A stretch of 37,186 nt of DNA from the NCBI GenBank assembly GCA_009691845.1, contig SIAJ01000055.1, forward strand, positions 1 through 37,186, given 5' to 3'. Under the pieces are notes generated by a model that did not search any database, had not been told where the DNA came from, and saw only the letters and a list, made by a program, of their open reading frames with translations. Below are positions 9,133 to 15,851 of the stretch, in pieces (positions within the stretch are counted from its first letter, which is position 1; each line of letters opens with the position of its first letter). The DNA is from Gemmataceae bacterium (GTDB lineage: Bacteria; Planctomycetota; Planctomycetia; Gemmatales; Gemmataceae). Position numbers and translations under genes: made by a program.

Positions 9133-10464
9133 CTACACAAGTTCCTTGATCCGGTCGCGATTGTCGAGCAGGTACATCGGCCGACCGTTGATGCCCGGGA
9201 GCGTCGTCGCCGGATCGATGCCGAGCACATCTTGATACAGGGCGGCCAACATATTCTGAGGCGTATACGGGCGACCCACGGGCCTCTCGGCTCGGGCCGT
9301 CGTGGCTCCAATCACCTGGCCCATCTTCAGCCCACCACCGGCTACCAGCGCGAAGCCCGCGTCGTTCCAGTGATCGCGGCCGCCCCCGTTACCATTCACC
9401 TTGGGCGTCCGCCCCATCTCGCCCCAAACCACCACTGCGACATCTTCGATCAATCCGCTTTGGTTGAGGTCAGTGATGAGAGCATGCAGGCTCTGATCGA
9501 ATTCCGGCAGCAGTTTCCGCAAGGTTTTGAAGTTTGACCCGTGAGTGTCCCACGGGCCGGCCAGATCCCATGTCTTTGATTCGGAGTTGGCCGTGAGCGT
9601 GACAACCTGGACGCCCGCCTCCACCAAACGCCTCGCCTTCAAGAACTGGATGCCGGACTTGCCGTACTTCTCCCGGACCGACGTCGGCTCCTTGCTCACG
9701 TCGAAGGCATCGCGGGCCCTGGGTGTGGTCATCATGTCGAGTGCCCGAGCCTTCATGTCGTCCATGCCCGCCATGTTGCGGCTCGCATCATCCAGTTCGC
9801 GAGTCAGAGTATCGAACGAGCGCAGCAGTTCCTTGCGGTTGGATATGCTTTCGACTGTCACGCCCGCCACGGGATCCAGGGCGGTCACTTTTTCGCCGGG
9901 GACGAAGGGGCGATGGGTCACGCCCAAGTAATCGGTCCCACGCCCGGGCTTGCCGTCGAAGCCGTCGAAGGCGACGTAAGGAGGCATGTCGCGAACGGCC
10001 TCACCGTGGAGCTTGCTGACCACGGAGCCGAACGTCGGTCGGTGAGTGGGGTTGGCGGTGCTGGTCCGGTAGCCGGTATAGACCAGGGGCGGGTTATGCC
10101 CGTCGAGGTACTCCGCAAAGCTCAGGTTGCGGATCACCGAGAATTTGTCCGAGATCGTCGCCAACTTGGGCATGAGTTCGCAGATATCCAGACCCGGAAC
10201 CTTGGTGCGAATGGGTTTGAATTCGCCCCGGAACTCAACTGGTGCGTCGGGCTTCATGTCGAAAGTATCTATGTGGCTTGGTCCACCGTGGAGGTAGACC
10301 ATGATGATCGACTTCTGCCGGCTGGTGCGGACGGCTCCCGCTGCTTTGAGGCTCAGGAGATCGGCCAGAGTGAGGCCGCCGATTCCGAGGGCACCTGCCC
10401 GTAGGAAACCTCGCCGCGAAAGATGGTCGTCGAGGCGGTTCGTGGAGTTCAAAGAAGCCGACAT
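9133..10464 (-). CDS. DUF1501 family protein
   Basis: 443 residues. The leader is SRRGFLRAGALGIGGLTLAD (Arg17-Arg18). Motifs in order: VYLHGGPSHIDTFDMKPDAP from about residue 56, TWDLAGPWDTHGSNF in the middle, then GEMGRTPKVN and GRDHWNDAG. The Met in GEMGRTP replaces the usual Phe. The ATG has a good GGAGGAA site (10471-10477) 6 bp upstream. It is the first structural gene after the sigma and FecR-LamG pair, 70 bp from the latter, and 59 bp before the DUF1080 gene. Exported, function unknown, most likely part of the sigma-controlled set. Confidence 0.9.
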   Translation of the reverse strand: MSASLNSTNRLDDHLSRRGFLRAGALGIGGLTLADLLSLKAAGAVRTSRQKSIIMVYLHGGPSHIDTFDMKPDAPVEFRGEFKPIRTKVPGLDICELMPKLATISDKFSVIRNLSFAEYLDGHNPPLVYTGYRTSTANPTHRPTFGSVVSKLHGEAVRDMPPYVAFDGFDGKPGRGTDYLGVTHRPFVPGEKVTALDPVAGVTVESISNRKELLRSFDTLTRELDDASRNMAGMDDMKARALDMMTTPRARDAFDVSKEPTSVREKYGKSGIQFLKARRLVEAGVQVVTLTANSESKTWDLAGPWDTHGSNFKTLRKLLPEFDQSLHALITDLNQSGLIEDVAVVVWGEMGRTPKVNGNGGGRDHWNDAGFALVAGGGLKMGQVIGATTARAERPVGRPYTPQNMLAALYQDVLGIDPATTLPGINGRPMYLLDNRDRIKELV

Positions 10465-10534
10465 GGGTTTTTCCTCCGGCCAAGTTCACAAGGTTTAGTG
10501 TTGAGCAAACAAGGTAGGAATAGTGTGATCGGCC

Positions 10535-12118
10535 TCATTTTCTCGGCTCCGACACTGCCTCACCCCAAAGCAGTCCGGGCCGCCCGGCCTCGACCAGCCG
10601 TCCCACTTCTTCCTTCGGCAGGGCACGACTCCAGACCGCGAGTTCGTCCATCTGGCCGCGGAGGGCACGCGTCGGGAACTGGTCTTTCGGATCGGCCAAC
10701 CAGTTGCCGACCCGACACGACCCGGGCCGCAAGAGTACATCGCCCTGCCAGCTTCGCTCGCGGGCCAGCTTCCCGTTCACGTAGATCTGTTGGGAACGAG
10801 TCCGGGCAGAGATCACCGAGGCGACGTGTACCCAACTCCCGAGCGGAACCGGCTTCCCCACGAACGGATCCTTGAAGTTGCCCTCGACGATCACACCGCC
10901 CCGCGGGAACCCCTGCCGGTTCAACTGGAAGTGGATGCCGCCCGTCTCGTACCCGTCGGAGTTCAAGACCGCGTTGAGCACGAAGTCGATGCGCTCGACC
11001 TTCACCCACGCCGCGATTGTCAGTTCCTGATGCTCGCCGGGGATCGTGACCTGCGCGAAGTCCGTGTCACGGTCAAAGAGAAGCCCGTCCTTCCCGGGCC
11101 ACCGGCCAGTGGTCCAGCGTGCGCCGGTGATCCGACCGTCGCCCATCCCGCCGACCTCGATCGCGTTGGCGAGTACGGATTCGTCGGCCTGGCGGCGGAA
11201 CGGGAAGAACGCCAGCAGCGTGCGGTCCTCGCGCATCCGCTGCTCGTATTGTTCCCAGCGCTTAAGACCGATGGAGCCGGGAGTGGGGAAATCGCCTTCC
11301 TTTAACGGCGGCGCGTCCCCTGGCCGACCATCCACGGACCGTGCCGACTTGCCCCCCATGACCGACCGAACCGCGCCCGATTGAGGGTCGGTGACGTCCA
11401 CCTGCCCGTCGAACACGTAGAGGTCGCTGGACCCGCTGACAGGATCGACCCGCAGGCCGAACTCGGTCCCGAGATCGACGTAGTTCGCGGCCCGGGTGGC
11501 GACAGTGAACCCCTTCGCGTTCGGGGGTGCGATCACTCGCACCTGGCCCTGCACCAGCCGGGTGCGCTGGGCGTCTGTGACCTCGATGCGAGCCGGGGCG
11601 ACCAGAACCATGTCGGCCCCCTGGGCGAATCGCAGGTGAACGATCCCCTTGACCAGTTCGTACTCACCGGGGCCGAACCGGACCCCGTCGGGTGCACGCC
11701 CCGGAGCGAACTCCGCCCCCACACCGTCGACCAACAGTGCCGCGACTAGATCGGCCTTCGGAAAATCCGACTTGGGTTGGGAAGCAGACTGCTCGGGGAC
11801 CGCAGGTGGAATCGGTCGCAAGAGAAACAGTGCCACGGCCACCATGCCGGCCAACATTACGCCCGAACCGAACGCGGTAAACCATCGGGACCGCGGCGAC
11901 CGCGCAGGCGAGCTTGGGTGGTGAGGAAGTTCCGTCATGGCAGCCGCGACATAGTCCCAGTGCAACGCCGAGTGCAGTGCCATGAATTCGCGATACGCCC
12001 GCCGGGCCTCGGCGCTTCCGCGGAGTAACTCGGCAAGGGTGCGCTCGTCGGATTCCGACGCGAGACCGTCGGCCAGACGGTTGAAGAGCTCTTCGAGGTC
12101 GGCGGTGGTCGTCGTCAC
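10535..12118 (-). CDS. FecR-like membrane protein with LamG domain (probable anti-sigma/sensor)
   Basis: 527 residues from a GTG start. Residues 1-75 are cytoplasmic and helical (DLEELFNRLADGLASESDER), typical of the proteins that follow this sigma-factor type in planctomycetes; no zinc HxxxCxxC anti-sigma motif is seen. One membrane segment lies at about 80-100, followed by a FecR-like beta domain (about 150-260: GFTVATRAANYVDLGTEFGL, YVFDGQVDVTDP). A LamG/concanavalin-like domain (about 310-515) contains LTIAAWVKVERIDF, GSWVHVASVISA and QIYVNGKLA. The layout suggests a transmembrane regulator that senses a glycan or protein outside and controls the sigma factor inside (inference). The GTG at 12118 overlaps the sigma stop as GTGA, implying translational coupling. 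The ATG at 12151 would lie inside the sigma gene and looks less natural. Confidence 0.85.
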   Translation of the reverse strand: MTTTTADLEELFNRLADGLASESDERTLAELLRGSAEARRAYREFMALHSALHWDYVAAAMTELPHHPSSPARSPRSRWFTAFGSGVMLAGMVAVALFLLRPIPPAVPEQSASQPKSDFPKADLVAALLVDGVGAEFAPGRAPDGVRFGPGEYELVKGIVHLRFAQGADMVLVAPARIEVTDAQRTRLVQGQVRVIAPPNAKGFTVATRAANYVDLGTEFGLRVDPVSGSSDLYVFDGQVDVTDPQSGAVRSVMGGKSARSVDGRPGDAPPLKEGDFPTPGSIGLKRWEQYEQRMREDRTLLAFFPFRRQADESVLANAIEVGGMGDGRITGARWTTGRWPGKDGLLFDRDTDFAQVTIPGEHQELTIAAWVKVERIDFVLNAVLNSDGYETGGIHFQLNRQGFPRGGVIVEGNFKDPFVGKPVPLGSWVHVASVISARTRSQQIYVNGKLARERSWQGDVLLRPGSCRVGNWLADPKDQFPTRALRGQMDELAVWSRALPKEEVGRLVEAGRPGLLWGEAVSEPRK

Positions 12119-12636
12119 GCAATGGCCTCCCCGAGTGTCCGCTGGATGCAATGAAGCAGCGTGTGGCGGATCCGCCGAAGCCGGTCTGAGACCGCTTTGG
12201 GCGTCGTCCCGCCGGCTGCGGCCATGTCGTTCACCGACCCCTCCGGTTCGTAGCGTCGAGCGATGAGGTCACGCTGATCGGGGGGGAGCTTTTGGAGGCA
12301 CGATGCCAGAGCGTGGCGCCGGTCTTCAAACTCCAGCTCTTCCTGCACGGCCTCGTCCGCGAGCAGGCGGGCGAGGTCGTCGTCTAACACGAGCCTTTGC
12401 TGTTGCCGCCGGTGTCGCTTGAGCCACGCTAGCGCCTGGAACTGGGCGAACCGCATCGCCCACGGCAGGAAAGGTCGACCGGTGTCGAACTCCGCGGCCT
12501 TTTCCCAGAGCACCAGGTTCGTCTCCTGGAGCACGTCGTCCGCCTCGGCGAGGTTCCAAACCATTGACAGAATGAATGAGTGCAACTGCCGCTGGGAGCG
12601 AGTGATCTGTGACACGAACTCGGTGGAAACCCCCAT
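12115..12636 (-). CDS. ECF-type RNA polymerase sigma factor, Rhodopirellula/Verrucomicrobium type
   Basis: 173 residues, normal for an ECF sigma factor. Region 2 spans about residues 15-85, with the -10-recognition helix in AEADDVLQETNLVLWEKAAE and the following PFLPWAMRFAQFQALAWLKR typical of this planctomycete/verrucomicrobial group. Region 4 covers about 108-165: LQKLPPDQRDLIARRY and a helix-turn-helix in NDMAAAGGTTPKAVSDRLRR. It should direct RNA polymerase to a dedicated promoter set, plausibly including its own operon. It is the first gene of the minus-strand block, and the FecR-LamG partner overlaps it by 4 bp. No clear ribosome binding site precedes the ATG. Confidence 0.93.
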   Translation of the reverse strand: MGVSTEFVSQITRSQRQLHSFILSMVWNLAEADDVLQETNLVLWEKAAEFDTGRPFLPWAMRFAQFQALAWLKRHRRQQQRLVLDDDLARLLADEAVQEELEFEDRRHALASCLQKLPPDQRDLIARRYEPEGSVNDMAAAGGTTPKAVSDRLRRIRHTLLHCIQRTLGEAIA

Positions 12637-12918
12637 GTCCGACAGCTCGCAAGTGACTTTTCAGGAACGTTTCCGGCAAACGCCCCGCCCCGGATTTGGT
12701 ACGGACTCGCCCCTGAGCATTAAAGCCCACTGTGAGTTAGTCGGACGCGGTGAAATCCCGCGGAAAAAGTCCGGCTTCCTGCCTGAATATGTCTGCCGCC
12801 CGTCCGGGGCCGTTCCGGGCGTGATACACAATACCATTCACGCGTTGGGAAAGTGAATCGCGGAGGCGGTCGCAGACTGTCGTACTGGCATCTCGTCTGA
12901 GTTGGCCTGGTGACGGCG
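12637..12918. other. Gene-free leader region upstream of the sigma gene
   Basis: 282 bp with no credible coding frame. It should hold the promoter of the sigma-led operon. I find no convincing motif; a weak match is recorded among the rejected items. At its left end the overlapping region 12909-12923 is a short perfect inverted repeat (7-bp arms around one base) covering the stop codon of the converging minus-strand fragment. Confidence 0.5.
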
Positions 12919-13450
12919 TCACCGCTCGTAGGTAAGTGCGGACCTAGTGAACTCGGCAACGTCGCCCGCTGTCTTGCCGGGGAAGAACTCCACCCGCAGC
13001 TGTTGCCCATCGAGAACCTGCACCAGCATAATGCCGAGAACCTGCTCCCGAAAGCCCAGGAGCGACTTCCCGGATTTGTCGTCGATCTTCAGGCTAATCA
13101 GTTCGTACTTCACGACCCCGTCCGTCTTCGAGACCTTCGCCGGGTCGGGGCTGTTCCCCTTCACCTGGAACTGGCGCGGACGGCCCTCGAATTCACCCAC
13201 AGAAACAATGACCTGCGTGGGGTCGATGTAGTGGGGTACGATCGCGAGGTGACCGACCCAGTAATCGATCCGCCGGTTCAGCCCGGCGTACCCACCGGTC
13301 TTCTCGCGATACAAGTTGCCGACGAGCCGACCGTCGATGTTGTAGTCGATCCGGCCGCCGAACGGCTCGACCTTTCGCGGGTTCAGCGCCAGCAACTTTG
13401 CGCGGAGCGGTTCCGCGACGTAGTCGAACGGATCGACGGTGTGAACTTTC
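12919..13450 (-). pseudogene. 3' part of an unrecognised gene, 5' end lost
   Basis: On the minus strand, a frame ending at 12919 reads as ordinary protein from about 13450 downwards: HTVDPFDYVAEPLRAKLLAL, then PFGGRIDYNIDGRLVGN, RIDYWVGHLAIVPHYIDPTQ and a Gln/Val-rich end finishing FTRSALTYER. Upstream of about 13450 the same frame continues for 50 codons, but there it is antisense to a recognisable succinate dehydrogenase fragment, so that part is not genuine. I do not recognise the family; the alternating polar/aliphatic pattern suggests a beta-rich soluble domain. It may be translated from an internal start, but it lacks its natural 5' end and promoter. It ends 282 bp upstream of the sigma gene in the same orientation. 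Confidence 0.5.
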
Positions 13451-13687
13451 CATCTGGCCCAGCTGGAAATGCACCCTCTCGACACGGAAGATCGCGTACC
13501 GGATATCAAGAACGAGCACGGTATCGGCTTCTGCAACATCACGAAGTGCTGCACCAAGGTCTGCCCGGAGCATATCACCATTACCGACAACGGGATCATT
13601 CCTCTCAAGGAACGCGTGGTGGACGAGTTTTACGACCCCGTGCAAAAGCTGCTCCGCTTGATTCTGCCGAATCGTAAAAAGGCCTGA
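13445..13687 (+). pseudogene. sdhB: 3' fragment of succinate dehydrogenase iron-sulfur subunit gene
   Basis: About 80 codons in the plus frame ending at 13687. The peptide HPLDTEDRVPDIKNEHGIGF is followed by CNITKCCTKVCPEH, the C-x5-C-x3-CP iron-sulfur ligand block of the SdhB C-terminal ferredoxin domain, then ITITDNGIIPLKERVVDE and a natural-looking end. SdhB is normally about 240-260 residues, so two thirds are missing, including the plant-type [2Fe-2S] domain. The frame meets a TGA at 13442-13444, just where the homology stops, and the sequence to the left belongs to another gene on the opposite strand. No sdhA or sdhC is nearby. This is a displaced gene end, not a working subunit. Confidence 0.75.
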
Positions 13688-13811
13688 TGCGATGCTGCGT
13701 ACCGATGTCACCGGTCGAAAACTCCAACTTATCTGGGTGTTCTGCGCGGTCGTGGGGGTGCTAGTATTACTCCGTTAACTACGGCTGTGTATTGAGGAAT
13801 TCGGGGACGGT

Positions 13812-13830
13812 TTGTCCACACACTGGACAA
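13812..13830. repeat. Short perfect inverted repeat
   Basis: TTGTCCA and TGGACAA separated by 5 bp. It lies 20 bp before the 18-bp palindrome. It may be a protein-binding site or chance. Confidence 0.4.
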
Positions 13831-13850
13831 TGGGCACACCAACAAGCCAA

Positions 13851-13868
13851 GAGCGATTGCAATCGCTC
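13851..13868. repeat. 18-bp perfect palindrome
   Basis: GAGCGATTGCAATCGCTC reads the same on both strands with no central gap. It lies inside the scar between the sdhB fragment and the DUF1552 remnant. A perfect 18-bp palindrome is rare by chance and suits an operator, a recombination site or the end of a lost element; no gene near it shows what binds. Confidence 0.75.
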
Positions 13869-13902
13869 GCGGATTAGCGGAAGCGTCAGGCAGCCACTTT
13901 TT

Positions 13903-14163
13903 TGGGGTGGCGGCGACGGCACACTTCTAGACCACACGGTGCTGCTCATGGGCGGCGCGCAAATCAGCAGCCATTCGGGCAAAAGCTTCCCGACGCTGCT
14001 TGCCGGTGGTCGCAAACTCGGCTTCAAGCATGGTCAGCATGTAAGGTTCGAGTCCGAGAAGAAGCCCATGTCCACCCTCTACCACACCATTCTCCAACAA
14101 CTCGGCTGCCCGGTGAAATCGATCAAGGAAAGTAGTGGTCCAATTTTCGACCTGCTCGCATAG
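13903..14163 (+). pseudogene. 3' remnant of a second DUF1552 gene
   Basis: The plus frame ending at 14163 reads GDGTLLDHTVLLMGGAQ, then HSGKSFPTLLAGGRKLGFKH, GQHVRFESEKKPMSTLYHTI and LQQLGCPVKSIKESSG. This is the last fifth of a DUF1552 protein. It aligns block by block with the end of the intact copy at 3951-5357 (GDGTLLDNTLIVW, NLGGKLKTAG, MTNFYLTLLHAVGD), but differs at most positions, so it derives from another paralogue. The frame is open upstream to about 13792 without DUF1552 similarity. Around 380 codons of the original gene are missing, along with its twin-arginine leader, so it cannot be functional. Confidence 0.75.
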
Positions 14164-14208
14164 TGCGAGCCTGAGGAGGTGCGTTCGTCGCAAGCATTGG
14201 TGCGGTCC

Positions 14209-14262
14209 ACGTTTGCGAGGTCCACGACCCGGTTTTTCAGGCGTCGTGGACCTCGCAAACGT
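14209..14262. repeat. Perfect 20-bp inverted repeat with 14-nt loop
   Basis: Left arm ACGTTTGCGAGGTCCACGAC (14209-14228) and its exact reverse complement at 14243-14262, loop 14229-14242. It lies 46 bp after the DUF1552 remnant and 124 bp beyond the stop of the converging DUF1501 gene. No T-run follows on either strand, so it is not a standard intrinsic terminator. It could still stop transcription from either side, or be a dispersed hairpin element or the footprint of a lost mobile element. Confidence 0.85.
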
Positions 14263-14385
14263 TGGCCGGTGCCGTGACTACTTATTAGCGGAATGGCAGT
14301 TGGCATCTGATCGAGCATGTTACCAATCGCTGCAAATTTGAGCGTTTCGATCCAGGCCGCACAGCGAGAGTCTTTAAGCATCCGA

Positions 14386-15837
14386 CTAGGCCAAGATACC
14401 CTTGACGACTTCGCCTTGGACGTCGGTGAGCCGATAATCTCGGCCCGAATAGCGGAAAGTGAGCTTCTCGTGGTCGAGTCCCATGAGGTGCAGAATCGTG
14501 GCATGCAGGTCGTGGACGTGTACCCGTTTCTCGACGGCGGCCAGGCCGAATTCGTCCGTTGCTCCGAAGCTGTAGCCAGGTTTTACGCCACCACCGGCCA
14601 TCCATATCGTGAAGCCGTAATGATCGTGGTCGCGGCCTTTTGCCCCTTCCGAAGTGGGGGCGCGTCCGAACTCACCGCCCCAGATCACGAGCGTCTCGTC
14701 CAAGAGTCCGCGCTGCTTCAGGTCGGTTAAGAGTGCAGCAATCCCTTGATCGCAGGCTCTTGCCAAGACCGCATGTCCGTTCACGATATCGTCGTGCCCG
14801 GTATCCCAGGCGATGTCATACCCATCGATCGAGTGCGAAAGTTGAACGACGCGAACTCCCTGCTCGATCAGCCTTCGAGCAACCAGGCAACCCTTCGCGA
14901 ACTCGCTTGGGCCGTACAGATCGAGTGTCTTGTTGGATTCTTTTGAAACATCAAACACTTCGGGCACGGCCATCTGCATTCGGAACGCGAGTTCCATCGA
15001 TTCGATGCCGGCCTCCAGTTGTTGATCCGGGCCCGACTGCGCAAGCTGCAGGCGATTCAATTTTGCGAGCAACTCGATCTGCTTCCGCTGCTCATCCGGA
15101 GCGAGGTTCGAGTTCTTCAGATGAGCGACGGCCGCGTCCGGCTTCATCTGGGCGATGTTCACATAGGTGCCGGAATACGCTCCCGGGAGAAAAGCATTGC
15201 CCCAGTTGCCGAGCGTGCCTCGCGGTTGGGCACGCGGGGACATCGCGACAAAACCGGGTAGATTTCGGTTCTCGGAGCCGAGACCGTATACCAGCCAGGC
15301 ACCCATGCTCGGACGAGTCGCCTGGAGGTGCCCCAGGTTCATCATGAGGATTGCGCCGGCATGCTCCGGGATGTCCGTGTGCATCGAGTGGATGAAGCAG
15401 ATATCGTCCACGCACCCAGCAACCTTCGGAAAGATGTCACTGACCCATTTGCCGGATTGGCCGTGCTGTCGAAACTTGAAAGGAGATGGCATCAGCCCGC
15501 CTTTTGTGTTTCGAAGCGACTTTTTGTCGACTTCCGCTGGCCGCTTGCCGGCGTGTTTTGCAATCTCCGGCTTGTAGTCGAAGGTATCGACCTGCGATGG
15601 TCCGCCGGGCATAAAGAGCTGAATGACTCGCTTCGCCTTAGGGGCGAAGTGAGGAGCCTTGGGCGCAAGCGGCGAAGTGGCCATGAACCCCTCGGCGGCC
15701 GGGAGTCGCCCGGCGTCGGCGAGGGTGGCCGTTAGCCCAATGCTGCCGAACCCCGCGCCGAGTTGACGCAGGAACGTCCGTCGCGACACCGCATTCATCG
15801 CGGCCCGGAACGCAAGCTCGTGTTCATAAAATTTCAT
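14386..15837 (-). CDS. DUF1501 family protein, partner of the upstream cytochrome/DUF1553 gene
   Basis: 483 residues from the chosen ATG. The leader contains SRRTFLRQLG (Arg19-Arg20). The mature part starts PLAPKAPHFAPKAKRVIQLF, then MPGGPSQVDTFDYKP, SPFKFRQHGQSGKWVSDIFP, WDTGHDDIVNGH and GGEFGRAPTSEGAKGRDHDH, ending LTFRYSGRDYRLTDVQGE. This arrangement, with the PLAPKxPHFxPxAKRVI opening and the RDxRLTDVxGxVV end, marks the DUF1501 subgroup found beside DUF1549/DUF1553 genes, and it matches the copy at 26395-27813. An ATG at 15852 overlaps the upstream stop as TGATG, and would add five residues; the ATG at 15837 has GGGAG 8 bp upstream. Either way translation is coupled to the upstream gene. 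Confidence 0.88.
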   Translation of the reverse strand: MKFYEHELAFRAAMNAVSRRTFLRQLGAGFGSIGLTATLADAGRLPAAEGFMATSPLAPKAPHFAPKAKRVIQLFMPGGPSQVDTFDYKPEIAKHAGKRPAEVDKKSLRNTKGGLMPSPFKFRQHGQSGKWVSDIFPKVAGCVDDICFIHSMHTDIPEHAGAILMMNLGHLQATRPSMGAWLVYGLGSENRNLPGFVAMSPRAQPRGTLGNWGNAFLPGAYSGTYVNIAQMKPDAAVAHLKNSNLAPDEQRKQIELLAKLNRLQLAQSGPDQQLEAGIESMELAFRMQMAVPEVFDVSKESNKTLDLYGPSEFAKGCLVARRLIEQGVRVVQLSHSIDGYDIAWDTGHDDIVNGHAVLARACDQGIAALLTDLKQRGLLDETLVIWGGEFGRAPTSEGAKGRDHDHYGFTIWMAGGGVKPGYSFGATDEFGLAAVEKRVHVHDLHATILHLMGLDHEKLTFRYSGRDYRLTDVQGEVVKGILA

Positions 15838-15851
15838 CTTCGTCACTCCCA

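Larger units (their letters stand above)
13779..13900 (-). other. Possible tail of an unknown minus-strand gene
   Basis: A minus-strand frame ending at 13779 reads LTLPLIRERLQSLLACWCAH and then CPVCGQTVPEFLN. The CPxCG knuckle and the amphipathic helix before it look protein-like, but homology cannot be named. Above about 13900 the frame is antisense to the DUF1552 remnant. It may be another truncated gene end in the scar, perhaps from a transposase, or chance. Confidence 0.2.

Noticed and set aside
12828..12857. TTCACT and TATTGT on the minus strand spaced by 18 bp, as a promoter of the sigma operon
   Set aside because: Both boxes are 4 of 6 matches to the sigma-70 consensus and lie nearly 200 bp upstream of the start; such matches are common by chance.
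13441..13608. N-terminal 50 residues of the minus-strand frame ending at 12919
   Set aside because: They are the antisense of the sdhB fragment and include its cysteine codons read backwards; only the part below about 13450 looks like protein.
13927..14193. Minus-strand 88-codon frame opposite the DUF1552 remnant
   Set aside because: The plus frame here has clear DUF1552 similarity; the minus frame has none.
14209..14262. Integron attC site
   Set aside because: The arms are perfectly matched, without the unpaired bases and core RYYYAAC/GTTRRRY sites attC needs, and there is no integrase gene.
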